DNA of 64,000 nucleotides. Origin: Haematobia irritans (taxonomy: Eukaryota > Arthropoda > Insecta > Diptera > Muscidae). Below the pieces are notes generated by a model. The model was given only the letters and a program-made list of their open reading frames with translations, made no database searches and was not told where the DNA came from. Of the stretch, positions 21,359-31,731 are shown in pieces. The translations under genes and the position numbers were made by a program. The number at the start of each line of letters is the position of its first letter. The stretch's first letter is position 1. The stretch covers positions 124,001-188,000 of the forward strand of contig NC_134398.1 of NCBI RefSeq assembly GCF_050003625.1. The letters run 5' to 3'.

Positions 21359-24300
21359 ATGGAAGTAGAGTACATGGACGACTACGACGTTGGCGCTTGT
21401 GAGTACGCCAATGAGGGCGCTTGTGGAGGAGGTATGTATACTCAACAGGGTATTATAAGTTAGTGCAGGAGACGCGCACATGGTCCTCCAAAATCGGTCC
21501 CTGTCTGTCAGATAGACACCTCTTACTTCTTCTCTTATGTCAGGATATCCAAGTGTGAAAATAAACGCTCAACCCGTTAAGTTTAATAATTCATTTTATT
21601 CGTCTCTTCTCGTCAGCGGTTAAAGTAAGACTTATTTCAAAATATATATCAGAGTTACCATATCAATACAAAAATTAATATCAAATATGATGCAGTTAAA
21701 AGAGACGTATCGTATGATACGTGACAACTCGGCCCTTCCTGATGGACTCGCCCTCGAGTCAGTCCTCGGTTGACTCAACCCCAGGATCAAAATCATCATC
21801 TACATCTGGGTACAAGGAACACCATGGCTTCATTCCATCACTACTTGCAATTGTCGAGAATTTACGCTGATTTCTGTGAGCATCATCAATGTCCTCCACA
21901 ACATATCGGTCAAAACGAAGAACCCTCTTAATCATATATGGCCCCTTATATCGTACTTCGAGTTTTCTGGACTCACCGGTACTTGGAATAGCACCTCTGA
22001 TCAAAACTAAATCACCTTCTTCATATTTATGCGGCCTCTTGTGTTTGGAATCAAACCTTGCTTTCCATGTCTTCCTTGCTTGTTCTATGTTCTTGATAGC
22101 ATCTTCCCGTTTTTGATTCATAGTTGATTCGGCATCACATTTTGCTTCTTGTGCTGCCACTAACAATTTATTGCCAGAAATATCACGAACAGGAAAATCC
22201 AATACTAAATCAATTGGTGCATACTTCGTTGTGCTGTTAATATGAGTGTTCAGATTCCACTGGAGACTTCTGACTAGGGTATCCCAATCTTTTGCATCGG
22301 TCACAGACGATTTCAAATATGACAAAATCGATTTGTTGACTCTTTCGGCTAATCCATTAGCCCTTGGTGTTCGAACAGCAACTTTTATATGTCTCATATT
22401 ATTTTCCAAGCAATACTTCTCGAAACTTTGCGAAGTAAACGCAGTACCACGATCTGTGACGAGTATCGCCGGCAATCCAAAACTCAGGGACAACTGATCC
22501 AAAGCATCCAAAACTGGTTTTGTCTTCGTTGATCTTACTGGGCATAGAATAGTATATCTTGTTAATGCATCAACAATGACTAAAAGATATTCAAATCCTT
22601 TGCGGCTCTTAATAAATGGACCCAGATGGTCTAAATGCAAAGTCTCAAACGGAAACTTTGGTATATCCATACCATATAGTTCACACTCCTTCGGACTTGT
22701 ATCTTTAGAGTAGCAACATTCAACACATGTTTTCAAATAATTTTTGACAAAATTTCTCGCTCGCGGGAACCAAAAAGTTTTCGCGATTCGTTTCAACGTA
22801 TTCTCGAGTGCCGGATGTCCTGCGTCATCATGACACAATTTCACAATACGCCATCGCAAACCCTTTGGGACTACTAGCTGAAGACATCCTCCTTCACCTT
22901 TTCTCATTAATCTGTTATTTGCCAAAGTATATTCGTTTCTATACGCCTTTATTTGATCTGATTGCTTTCGTCCTTGCATAACATCAATTATTTCTTTCAG
23001 ATTATCATCTTCCCTCTGCATCATATACACCCAATCATTTGTTTCTGGCTTTATGAGCATGATTTTGTCACTTATATCTTGAATATTATCAACTATTTTT
23101 TCCACAGGCGCACGACTCAGTGCATCGACGTGACGCATTTTGCCCCCTTCACGGTGTACCAGTTGATAATCATACTCCATCAATTTTAAATACCATCTTG
23201 CCACTCTTGGTATAATTGGTTTCGAAACTTTGAGACTTGATATTGCGGAGCAATCCGTTACGATAGTAAATGGTTTTCCAAGTAGATAGATGCGGAAACG
23301 TTGACATGACTCTACAACAGCTAGCACTTCTAGTTCATATGAATGATATTTCCGTTCAGCCTCCGAACATAATCTGCTGAAATAAGCTATTGGCCTCAAA
23401 TCGCCACTATCACCCCTTTGCATCAATATACCTGCTATCCCCTGAGCACACGCATCCGTATGTAGCTCATGCAGTTTCGTAACATCGTAAATATCAAGTA
23501 CTGGTTTGCTCGTTAATAAATGGATCAACATCCGATACGACTTCTCACACTCATCTGTCCAGACAAATTCTACATCTTTTCTTGTTAATCTATTCAATGG
23601 TGCGGCAATCAATGAATAATTTTCTATGAACTTTCTAAAGAATCCGGTTAAGCCCATAAAACGTCTCACATCTGCCACGTTTCTCGGAACTGGAAAATTC
23701 TTAACCGCAAGCGTTTTTATTTTTCCCGGCATCAATCCATCCTTATTAAGTTCATGACCCAAAAATGTAACAGAATTTCTCAAAAACGAACATTTGGACA
23801 AGCGAAGAGTTAATCCATTATTCTGGCAAACTCTCAAAAATATCTCGAGCCTCTCAATATTATCTGCTATTGTATCTGAAGCTATGATAATTTCATCCAC
23901 ATAACTCACAACATGCTCTTTAATTGGCTCCAAAACTATCGACATCATCCGTTGGAAATAACACGGAGCATTTTTCAATCCGAACGGCATTCTATTAAAC
24001 TCATAATGCCCACTATGAGTCACAAAAGCTGTGTAACATTTCGAGTCGTCCTTTATCGGGATCTGATAATACCCAGACATCATATCCAAAATAGTAAAAT
24101 ATTTCTTACCAGACATTTTCTGCAACACGCCTTCGACTGTTGGCATCGGCCATGGTTGTTTCTCCGTCAATGAATTCAATTCACGATAGTCTACACATAG
24201 CCTATCTTCACCATTCTGTTTTGCCACGAGCACTATTGGCGATGCATATACCGATTGTGATGGACGAATTATGTCCGTTTCCAGTAATTCACTAATTATA

Positions 24301-26791
24301 CTTTCCACAACCTTCTGTTTTGGAATTGGGATGTTATACGGATTTCTAGATACAGGTCTTTGTGAATTCACTTTAATTTCCATTTCCACCACATTACACT
24401 TGCCAATGTTTTTCAAATTTTCGGCGAAACATTTGGTATGTTTGTTCAAAAGTTTTTGCAGTTCATATTTTTCACTATTACAAAGTGTATCATCCACATC
24501 CAATTCTTGACCGTTTATTGCCACAACACTACATGATCCATTTTCCATTACCACTCGATTTTTCGATAGAATGTCTCTTCCGATTATAATTTCATAGTTC
24601 ATAATTCTATCCTCGACAACTAAAAATTCGGAATCGATATGAACACTATCAATCTTTATGTTCGTTTGCACTTTTCTGCGACATATATATTCACCACCAC
24701 CGAAACCACATAGTTTCTCTTCACACATTATTATCGGCCTATTTATCATTCGAGAAACTTTTTCTGCCATTAATGACTTACCACTACCCGAATCTATCAA
24801 TGCACGAAATTTCATATTTTCAATGTTCACTTCTTTAAAAATTTCCTCATGGTTCACAGATTCGTTTCTTTCCTCAATCAAATTCACCGATGATAACGGG
24901 CAACTGTCTGAATTATGACCACTCGCGTTACATCTTGTACATTTATTTTTCTTTGCCTTGAGACTACAATTTTTGGCTATATGCCCTCTTTCACGGCAAT
25001 TAAAACAAATCGGACCCGATCTTTGTTGATCATTTTCCTTATTGTTAATATTTGTGCGAACACTTGCATCATCGCCTTTCACAGTTTTATGATATATTTT
25101 TCTCGATCCACCACTAGAGAAATTCATCAGTCTATTCTCTTCTTCCACTTTATTTAATGTTTTAAATAATTCGGAAACCGACACAAAATTCATAGCACTT
25201 AATGTTTTCCGTAATTGTCCATCATTGAGACCATTCACAATATATTTTATTATACCATCATCATTAATGTTTCCCCGACGACCAATCGATAACATTCGAT
25301 AATAATATTCGGTTATTGATTCATTTTTGTTCATTCGCGAATTCATCATCTCTATGTGAGCATCAGCTGAATTACTAACACTAGGAAAATCTCCTAAAAA
25401 CGCACTCACAAACTCTGTCCAACGACAAAATACATTTTGGCCATCAATCCACAATTTCGCAGCTCCTCGCAAATTGCCCTGTACCGCAAAAAGAATTATC
25501 GAATCATTCCATCCATATGCCCTTTTCAGTTGCTCAATCCGCTCCACAAATTTCACTGAGGAAATGTCCGATTTACACGGATCAAATTCCGGCAACATTC
25601 GCATAATCTCACTTATAGAATGACTTTGAATATTTTCCTGTGGCACAAATTCTGGTGCACTGCCATTCAATTGGTATTGGTTTGCATTCTGTTGAGCTGT
25701 CGCCCTCGCATATGCGATTGTGTTCGTGTACATCGACGCAGCATTTGAATCTAACGAACTTTGTGCATGGCTGCGCGACAATGTCTCGACTTCGCGTGGC
25801 GTCATTCTTATTTGATTTTGCCCATGTATTGCATCAGCCAATGTTGTTACAGACATGCTCGTTGTTGTAGTAGTTGTGCACGTTGTTTGGGTATTCACAC
25901 ATACTGTCACAGGTATATCAACCAACAATTCGTGCGAGCATGATCCTGCTTGTTCAACTATTTCACAATTTTGATTAGATTTTTCAATGGATTCTATTTT
26001 CTTTGTCAATGCACCAACTACCTCCATCAGGCAATTCATTTTTCTTTGCATTTCTTCCATTTGTAGATTTGGTGACACTTCTTCCAATTCTTCGAATCCT
26101 AACAACAAATCTTCTGACTCCACAGACTCAATATAATCGGGATTTTTCACATCAAACTCTTGCAGTCTTGCCACCAATTCTGCTTTATTGCCCGAAGTCC
26201 TCAAATTACGAATTTTGAGTTTTGTTTTCAGCTCCACAATTGTGCACCGGCTGTAATCCATTCTACCCTCAAGAATTTTAGTGACACACACTCCAAATTC
26301 TTCGGCAAACGCTGCACTCAAAGATAGAACTACCCCAGCTTCCAATTAATTCCACAGCTATTCTTGAAACAAACTCCTCGTCGATTTTTAACCACTTATT
26401 TCGTTCTGTAAACGCTTGATATACTCCACTGCTAGTTGGGCTATCCCACTTCTGAATATTTGTCAGGATATCCAAGTGTGAAAATAAACGCTCAACCCGT
26501 TAAGTTTAATAATTCATTTTATTCGTCTCTTCTCGTCAGCGGTTAAAGTAAGACTTATTTCAAAATATATATCAGAGTTACCATATCAATACAAAAATTA
26601 ATATCAAATATGATGCAGTTAAAAGAGACGTATCGTATGATACGTGACACTTACTTGTTTAATTAAAATGAGCGCAATTTCAGAAGGCATCGAATACGTT
26701 GAAGCTGTGCACAAGGTGGAAGTGGACATGGGTGAAGTAGTGGAGATGGAGCAAGTAAACACGGGTGAAGTGGAGGAGCAAGTGGCTGATG
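21359..26791 (+). CDS. 5' exons of an unidentified acidic protein, intron hosting family A
   Basis: Exon 1 (21359-21431) starts ATGGAAG and encodes 24 residues (MEVEYMDDYDVGACEYANEG...), ending G|GTATGT in phase 1. A second coding block ends at 26791 with G|GTAAGT, also phase 1. An acceptor caatttcag at 26675-26683 opens exon 2 at 26684-26791 and joins exon 1 without a frameshift, giving GIEYVEAVHKVEVDMGEVVE and so on. The intron (21432-26683) holds a complete antisense LTR retrotransposon. Alternatively ATG at 26668 could be a second first exon. The predicted N-terminus is highly acidic with no known domain; downstream exons were not found and may lie outside the window. Family unknown. Confidence 0.6.
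21538..21726 (-). repeat. family A 3' LTR
   Basis: 189 bp, starts TGTCAGGATATCC and ends GATACGTGACA on the plus strand. On the minus strand it contains gacgAATAAAatg, a likely poly(A) signal. Confidence 0.93.
21759..26345 (-). CDS. family A Gag-Pol polyprotein with N-terminal SAP domain
   Basis: 1528 codons uninterrupted; Met29 (MDYSRCTIVELK) is an attractive alternative start because a SAP-type motif (DNA/chromatin binding) begins there, ~residues 29-66. Then: Gln/Asn-rich linker; Gag capsid-like region ~235-405; two CCHC knuckles (CFNCRERGHIAKNC, CTRCNASGHNSDSC); aspartic protease with DSGSGKS; RT with LDMMSGYYQI and MPFGLKNAP; RNase H (HTDACAQGIAGIL); integrase with an HH-CC zinc site (HDDAGH...CVECC) and D, D, E residues (LDHLG, VTDRGTAF, NGLAERVN). 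The RT active-site box reads YVDE (D817, E818) instead of YxDD. Gag and Pol are in one frame, so no frameshift is needed. Spreads by reverse transcription in virus-like particles. Confidence 0.93.
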   Translation of the reverse strand: MEAGVVLSLSAAFAEEFGVCVTKILEGRMDYSRCTIVELKTKLKIRNLRTSGNKAELVARLQEFDVKNPDYIESVESEDLLLGFEELEEVSPNLQMEEMQRKMNCLMEVVGALTKKIESIEKSNQNCEIVEQAGSCSHELLVDIPVTVCVNTQTTCTTTTTTSMSVTTLADAIHGQNQIRMTPREVETLSRSHAQSSLDSNAASMYTNTIAYARATAQQNANQYQLNGSAPEFVPQENIQSHSISEIMRMLPEFDPCKSDISSVKFVERIEQLKRAYGWNDSIILFAVQGNLRGAAKLWIDGQNVFCRWTEFVSAFLGDFPSVSNSADAHIEMMNSRMNKNESITEYYYRMLSIGRRGNINDDGIIKYIVNGLNDGQLRKTLSAMNFVSVSELFKTLNKVEEENRLMNFSSGGSRKIYHKTVKGDDASVRTNINNKENDQQRSGPICFNCRERGHIAKNCSLKAKKNKCTRCNASGHNSDSCPLSSVNLIEERNESVNHEEIFKEVNIENMKFRALIDSGSGKSLMAEKVSRMINRPIIMCEEKLCGFGGGEYICRRKVQTNIKIDSVHIDSEFLVVEDRIMNYEIIIGRDILSKNRVVMENGSCSVVAINGQELDVDDTLCNSEKYELQKLLNKHTKCFAENLKNIGKCNVVEMEIKVNSQRPVSRNPYNIPIPKQKVVESIISELLETDIIRPSQSVYASPIVLVAKQNGEDRLCVDYRELNSLTEKQPWPMPTVEGVLQKMSGKKYFTILDMMSGYYQIPIKDDSKCYTAFVTHSGHYEFNRMPFGLKNAPCYFQRMMSIVLEPIKEHVVSYVDEIIIASDTIADNIERLEIFLRVCQNNGLTLRLSKCSFLRNSVTFLGHELNKDGLMPGKIKTLAVKNFPVPRNVADVRRFMGLTGFFRKFIENYSLIAAPLNRLTRKDVEFVWTDECEKSYRMLIHLLTSKPVLDIYDVTKLHELHTDACAQGIAGILMQRGDSGDLRPIAYFSRLCSEAERKYHSYELEVLAVVESCQRFRIYLLGKPFTIVTDCSAISSLKVSKPIIPRVARWYLKLMEYDYQLVHREGGKMRHVDALSRAPVEKIVDNIQDISDKIMLIKPETNDWVYMMQREDDNLKEIIDVMQGRKQSDQIKAYRNEYTLANNRLMRKGEGGCLQLVVPKGLRWRIVKLCHDDAGHPALENTLKRIAKTFWFPRARNFVKNYLKTCVECCYSKDTSPKECELYGMDIPKFPFETLHLDHLGPFIKSRKGFEYLLVIVDALTRYTILCPVRSTKTKPVLDALDQLSLSFGLPAILVTDRGTAFTSQSFEKYCLENNMRHIKVAVRTPRANGLAERVNKSILSYLKSSVTDAKDWDTLVRSLQWNLNTHINSTTKYAPIDLVLDFPVRDISGNKLLVAAQEAKCDAESTMNQKREDAIKNIEQARKTWKARFDSKHKRPHKYEEGDLVLIRGAIPSTGESRKLEVRYKGPYMIKRVLRFDRYVVEDIDDAHRNQRKFSTIASSDGMKPWCSLYPDVDDDFDPGVESTED
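26445..26460 (-). other. family A primer-binding site region (atypical)
   Basis: Just inside the 5' LTR the minus strand reads AATATTCAGAAGTGGGATAG. TCAGAAGTGGGA matches the complement of tRNA-Leu 3' sequence used by family B, but the usual TGGTG start is replaced by AATAT. Confidence 0.5.
26461..26649 (-). repeat. family A 5' LTR
   Basis: 189 bp; no difference from the other LTR noticed on reading. Would carry the element promoter; no clear TATA box, only gatatatattttg on the minus strand. Confidence 0.93.
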
Positions 26792-26819
26792 GTAAGTAAT
26801 CATGTATTTCTTAGTATTT

Positions 26820-29128
26820 TCATATCAATTTGATAGTGAATTCCATCTTCAACATTAATTCAAATGGCTTTGCAATAACAATTTCCTTTATTTTATTTAT
26901 TACTGCGTTTGAGAACACATCCTGTACCGCTTCGAAGACTCTAATACCGTAGTAATATCCTTTTGGACGGAAATGTTGTACGCAAGCTTCCGGGTAAAAG
27001 TTTTTGGCTCTCGTTATCATGTCGCCATCAACGTCAAAGTGGCCTTTTAATATGGCATTAGTTATCCCAATTAGCAAATGTGTTAGATCGGGAATGAACC
27101 ATCCCAATAAACACAAACGTTTGAAAAATGCTAAATTTCAACAATTTTTCAAACATTTTTTCAAAGGATTAGGGTAATATTCAAGTTGAGAAATTGTTGA
27201 GAAAATCGCGTTCTCAACATAAAACAGACATTACCCTCAACAGTGAAATTCAACACATTAGCAATAATATCTCAAGTGTTATCCTCAAATTGAAATGCAT
27301 CGCTACTCAATAATTTGTCAAACAATTTCCGATGCGAGTCAAATTCAAAATTAACATCGTTGCAAATACTTATCAACCTAAATTTGTATGAATGATATCC
27401 CCACTTCAAATTGAAAGTCAAAGCCAAAATTCTATGAATTTTGTATAATTTATTCATTTTCATCAAAATAAAATATATAATAATACACTACACTACATAA
27501 TACACTACAATACCAATCGATAAATAATAATCTTATTAAACATATCAACAAATAAGAACAAAAAAAAAACAACAACACTTTAAATATCTTAAACATTATT
27601 AGTAAACACTTTTGCATTGATAATTCGTTTTCCTTCGATTTGGTGTCATAAAACAGCATTAAAATTTATTAACAAGCGGGCAATTTGAAATTAGGAACGT
27701 ACTGGACCGCGTGTTAGAATTGATTTCCAGCAGAAGGAATTCACAAAATATCCATTTTAAACTGATAATATCATATGAATTAAACTGACGATGTGATGCC
27801 CATTTTCATCCAGAAGTTGTTGATTTCAACAATTTGTTGTTTTTAACAATTTTAATTGGTTGCACTTGTAATGTTTCTGGAAACTTTTTCTTGTCGATAA
27901 GCCACTCATTTTTCATTGGTCGTCTTCTTAATGTTTGCAAGAATGTAGCATCCAAAGATTTTGGTTTTCTGCAAAGAGATTTAAATTTAGTGAATTCTCT
28001 AAAGTGTTGATTTAATTTTTCATATTGACGTACCAATTATTATAAACTATTTGAAGCAGTTCCAGTTAATTGTCCACCATTTTTTCATCGGTCAGCTTTT
28101 TAATGTTTTCAAGAACGTAGAATCCATAATTTTAGTTTTCTGCAAAGAGATATACATTTAGTGACTTCCTTAAAGTTTTATTTCATTTTTTATTTTCACT
28201 TACCTATTTTTATAAACTATTTGGTTATTTGTCTAAAATTTTCCATTTTTTTATTTCTTGCAATTGACCACGAACTTCGTTGCACAAATAAGTATTGAAA
28301 ACCACATGGGTGTTTCGTTGCATTTTAGGGTAGTGTTTTGTCAAAGTTTTCTCATATTATCTTCAACAACTTTTCAAAGATTTCGTCAACATTTTGGCAA
28401 ATTGGAAGTAATTCGCAAACAGTTTGAAGATTTATTGAAGATGAGCTATTTCAAGTCAAGTTGAATTTATGTTGAAAATTATATTTACCCTCAAACTGAA
28501 AAGTTGTTGCATTTGAAAAACGCTCATCCTGTGTTTATTGGGATATTTTCTTGTCTAACGGATTGCAGGAAGACAGTTGCGGCAAGTATTTGGCCTTGAA
28601 ATTATCCCCACTATTAAAGGTTTTACAAATACTATACAATTTTTGGGAAATTGGACATTGATCGGCGGAAACGCAAATTACATCAAATCCACATTCATAG
28701 GCAACGCAAATGCGTTGGGCTATTGAATTCTTTAATCGTCCGATTGTATTTAGACCATTTTCGATAATGTCGTAGGACAATATACACTGCCAGTCGCTTC
28801 CAATACCATTCAAAGCAAATACTCGACATAAACGTGTATCATCGTCAATATCAGCCGTTACATTGATTTCATCATACGATAGACAAGCTTTGCGACTTTG
28901 TGACGACGGCAGACTTTTCGCAAATGCTGTTAGTACTTCTTCAACTTGTGGATACATTTCTGGCATAGCTCGAGTAATGAGCCTAGAATTAAGTACTTCA
29001 CGAATACTGCGACCAATACCTAATAAAAATAAAAAGAAGTACGGAGCGAACCGTTGAGAATTTTCAAAAAGTGGTACAAAAAGTGGTAAACGTCGAAAAA
29101 AGTGAATTATTTTTGAAGAGCGGCACAT
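26820..29128 (-). pseudogene. P-element/THAP9-like transposase remnant split by a TIR element
   Basis: Minus ORF pieces at 29019-28543 and 27102-26820 belong to one frame interrupted by the TIR element at 27103-28542. They resemble the RNase H-like catalytic core of P-element/THAP9 transposases: CLSYDEINVTAD (first acidic position), a hydrophobic WQCILSYDI strand, DVICVSADQCPISQKLY, and WFIPDLTHLL where the family has a DxPHLLK-type motif. A splice acceptor (tttttattag|gt) precedes 29019. The N-terminal THAP/DNA-binding part is absent or unrecognisable, and the C-terminus stops at 26820. Could be an old P-like element or a broken domesticated gene. Confidence 0.55.
27103..28542. mobile_element. 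TIR family M4, 1.44-kb copy
   Basis: Ends CCCAATAAACACA... and ...TGTGTTTATTGGG with AT flanking both sides (27101-27102, 28543-28544). No transposase; only short AT-rich ORFs. It interrupts the P-like transposase remnant, and removing it plus one AT restores a continuous reading frame there. Confidence 0.88.
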
Positions 29129-29811
29129 TCTTTTTATTAACTTATACCAAAAAAAAAATTAAAAAATAAATGCCGCTGCTATGAGGTAAAATATATTGAG
29201 CGAATTCATGCAAATTGAAAAACAATGCTCTTTAAAGCTTTTTTAAAATTATAACCCAAAAAACTGTGAACTCTCTATTTCACTAAAGCCAATTTAGTTC
29301 ATGGCATTATTATCTTTTTTTGCGCACTTTGGTTTAATGAATTAAAAAACCGTTAAAAAATTGTACACAGAATAATTATAAAGATTTGGAGATTTCTTTA
29401 AATTTGTAAATTGAAATTCCAATTTTTGAACTCGATTTTCTTCCTTTCGAAATAATTTTTAGTTTTTAATTTTTCTTTAAATTATCAATTTCTAATAAAT
29501 TTTATTGAATTTGTCGACAAATATTTACTTATTTTTGTGTTATCGGCGGGAAGCCAGCATTTGTAATACTGTTTAGTTAAATGTTTCTAAATTTTTTTTT
29601 TATTTTTTTTTTAAATATTTAAAATTTTATAAAAGCAATTAACTTTTTTTTCCTGGTGGGTTCACTGTAAGTGTAATAAAATTTTAGAATATTCGTTTTA
29701 ACTGTAATATCAGCTTTTGGAATATTTCTGAAATAAAAGAAAGAAAGCTAGGATCCCGAAAAATTCCGGGATTCAAAATAAAAAATCCTTCCCAAAAAAT
29801 CCCAATTTTAG
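29129..29811. other. AT-rich non-coding
   Basis: Homopolymer-rich sequence with no ORF of note; I see nothing in it. Confidence 0.5.
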
Positions 29812-30003
29812 CGGCTAAACTCGAACTTAATAACCATAATCGTCATTTTTCACGATTACTTTTCTTTAATAATCCATTTTAAGGAATACAAACTTTGGGA
29901 AAATTTGCTTTGGGCAATTTCCCATCAAGTTATAATAAAATATGCAACAAATATGCATAATTTTATGCCTTTTTTTTACTGATTTAGTTTTCACTTTAGC
30001 GGC
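29812..30003. repeat. relic of MITE family M2
   Basis: Matches the family at 30961-31731 (agcggctaaactcgaactta, tttttcacgattacttttct, ccatcaagttataataaaat). Its right end continues after the foldback element at 30523-30540. Confidence 0.65.
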
Positions 30004-30006
30004 TAA

Positions 30007-30522
30007 TGCTTAGTACTAAGTTCGTTTCTGCGAAAAACGAATATCTTCATCTATCTCCGTAAATAGGGTTTCAAACCCAGGGATGTTAACTTATTTATGC
30101 AAAATAATATGCCTGCCTATTTTTTCGTGCGAAATATCCAGGGTTGTATAAATATGTGTTTGAAAATGCTCAAAACAAAGATTTCGCATTTATTCCGCGC
30201 TAAAGCCTAGTACTAAGATCACGTTTTCGCACGAAAAACTGTTATACTCCATATAAAAAAACGTTAGCGCGGAATAAATGCGAAATCTTTGTTTTGAGCA
30301 TTTTCAGACACATATTTATACAACCCTGGATTTTTCGCACGAAAAAATAGGCAGGCATATTATTTCGCATAAATAAGTTAACATTCCTGGGATTGATACG
30401 ATATTTACGGAGATATATGAAGACATTCGTTTTTCGCATAAACGAACTTAGTACTAAGCATAACGTTTTTTGTATGGAGTATAACAGTTTTTCGCGCGAA
30501 AACGTGGTCTTAGTACTAGGCT
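30007..30522. mobile_element. foldback element with A-L-A'-L' architecture
   Basis: Arm A (30007-30203) is an inverted repeat of A' (30264-30461), with few mismatches. The 60-bp spacer L (30204-30263) is itself repeated inverted as L' (30462-30522). Termini are TGCTTAGTACTAAG and, reversed, AGCCTAGTACTAAG. TAA flanks both sides (30004-30006, 30523-30525). No coding capacity. Confidence 0.85.
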
Positions 30523-30539
30523 TAAACTCAAACTTGAAA

Positions 30540-30957
30540 AAATTTCAAGTTATTTTCACATCCCTAAATTCTTCAAAGCCTTTGCTTATTCGTTTTTCCC
30601 ATTTATTTCACCCAGAAAACAAATTCGTTGCCTCAATTATTTGACAACCGAAAGCGGGTGGTTCCATCAACTATCAATGATATCTGTCAGAACAACTAAC
30701 ATTTGGCAATTGTAAGTGCATGGTAGTATGTTGGACCAACTTTGCATTGGTGTCGTAATCTCATATTATTTGTTGATGCAGCCGCCCTCGATGTTATTTA
30801 TTATTACCCTAACCAATTGTTAGATATAATATACAGATGGATGAAATAATGCTTGTCTATTTTTATAGAGGTATTTTTGTACACCAATGGCAGATGGTTA
30901 TTATGTGGTCGAACTACAAAACCTAATTCAATATATACTTACCAGAGATTTCCTCCC
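30540..30957. other. non-coding, nothing recognised
   Basis: No ORF or repeat that I can assign. Confidence 0.45.
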
Positions 30958-30960
30958 TAA

Positions 30961-31731
30961 AGGTGGGTATTAAGTTCGACTCAGTAAATAAAGGCATAAA
31001 ATTATACATATTTGTTGCAGATTTTATTATAACTTGATGGGGAATAGCCCAAAGTAGGGATGCCAGATTTTGAAGAGGCAAAAAGAGCACATTCAGCTTA
31101 TAAAAAGAGCACATACGAAAAGAATAGAGCACACTTTTTCAAATAAAAGAAAAACATTTATTTCCCAATTTATTGAAATATAATTCATTTAAACATAGCA
31201 AAAAGGTTCATACCATAAACATAAAATAACCCACTTTCAACTCAAGCTAATTTTCTTACAATACTTTTTAAGTCATTTTTTGGTGTTTTTGTGAAAAACA
31301 TTATTGAAGAAGTTTTTTACATTTAGAACAGAGTACAAGGTGAAGAAGCAACATCTTCTACGACTCTGATATATAAAGTAACTATTTAATTAGAAAATAA
31401 CACTATTTAATTAGAAAATAACGGCTAGGAAAATCTATTAGTGCGACATTTACGTATTTTCAGTTACTTTTACCATTTATTGAATCGCGCTTGATTAATA
31501 TTTGTTGTGATGCAAAAAAAAGAGCACTTTTGCGTGTTCTTTGGGCCTGTCTTGTTTTAAGAGCACATTTTGTAAAAAAGAGCACATGTGCTCTTTAAAA
31601 GAGCACGTCTGGCATCCCTAGCCCAAAGCAAGTTTTCACAAAGTTTGTATTCCTTAAAAAAAATTAGTAAAGAAAAGTAATCGTGGAAAAATGGCGATTT
31701 TAGCAGCTAAACTTGAACTTAATGCCCACCT
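30961..31731. mobile_element. MITE family M2, split by a hAT element
   Basis: Inverted ends AGGTGGGTATTAAGTTCGA / ...TTGAACTTAATGCCCACCT, TAA on both sides (30958-30960, 31732-31734). Without the nested 566-bp hAT and its 8-bp TSD copy the element is 197 bp. Confidence 0.85.
31055..31620. mobile_element. non-autonomous hAT element nested in M2
   Basis: 566 bp, ends TAGGGATGCCAGA / TCTGGCATCCCTA (imperfect inner base), perfect 8-bp target duplication GCCCAAAG (31047-31054 and 31621-31628). Many subterminal AAGAGCAC motifs near both ends, as expected for hAT transposase binding sites. No ORF. Confidence 0.93.

Larger units (their letters stand above)
21538..26649 (-). mobile_element. full-length Gypsy-type LTR retrotransposon, family A
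   Basis: 5,112 bp, minus orientation. Two 189-bp LTRs (21538-21726 and 26461-26649), TG...CA, appear identical by eye. A 4-bp target duplication CTTA lies at 21534-21537 and 26650-26653. A single Gag-Pol ORF occupies the interior. Polypurine tract AGGAAGGGCCGAGT abuts the 3' LTR at 21727-21740. No env ORF. It sits in the intron between the plus-strand exons at 21359 and 26684, so it is antisense to that gene. Confidence 0.95.

Noticed and set aside
30242..30439. 65-codon minus ORF
   Set aside because: It lies entirely within the foldback element and reads across its palindromic arm.
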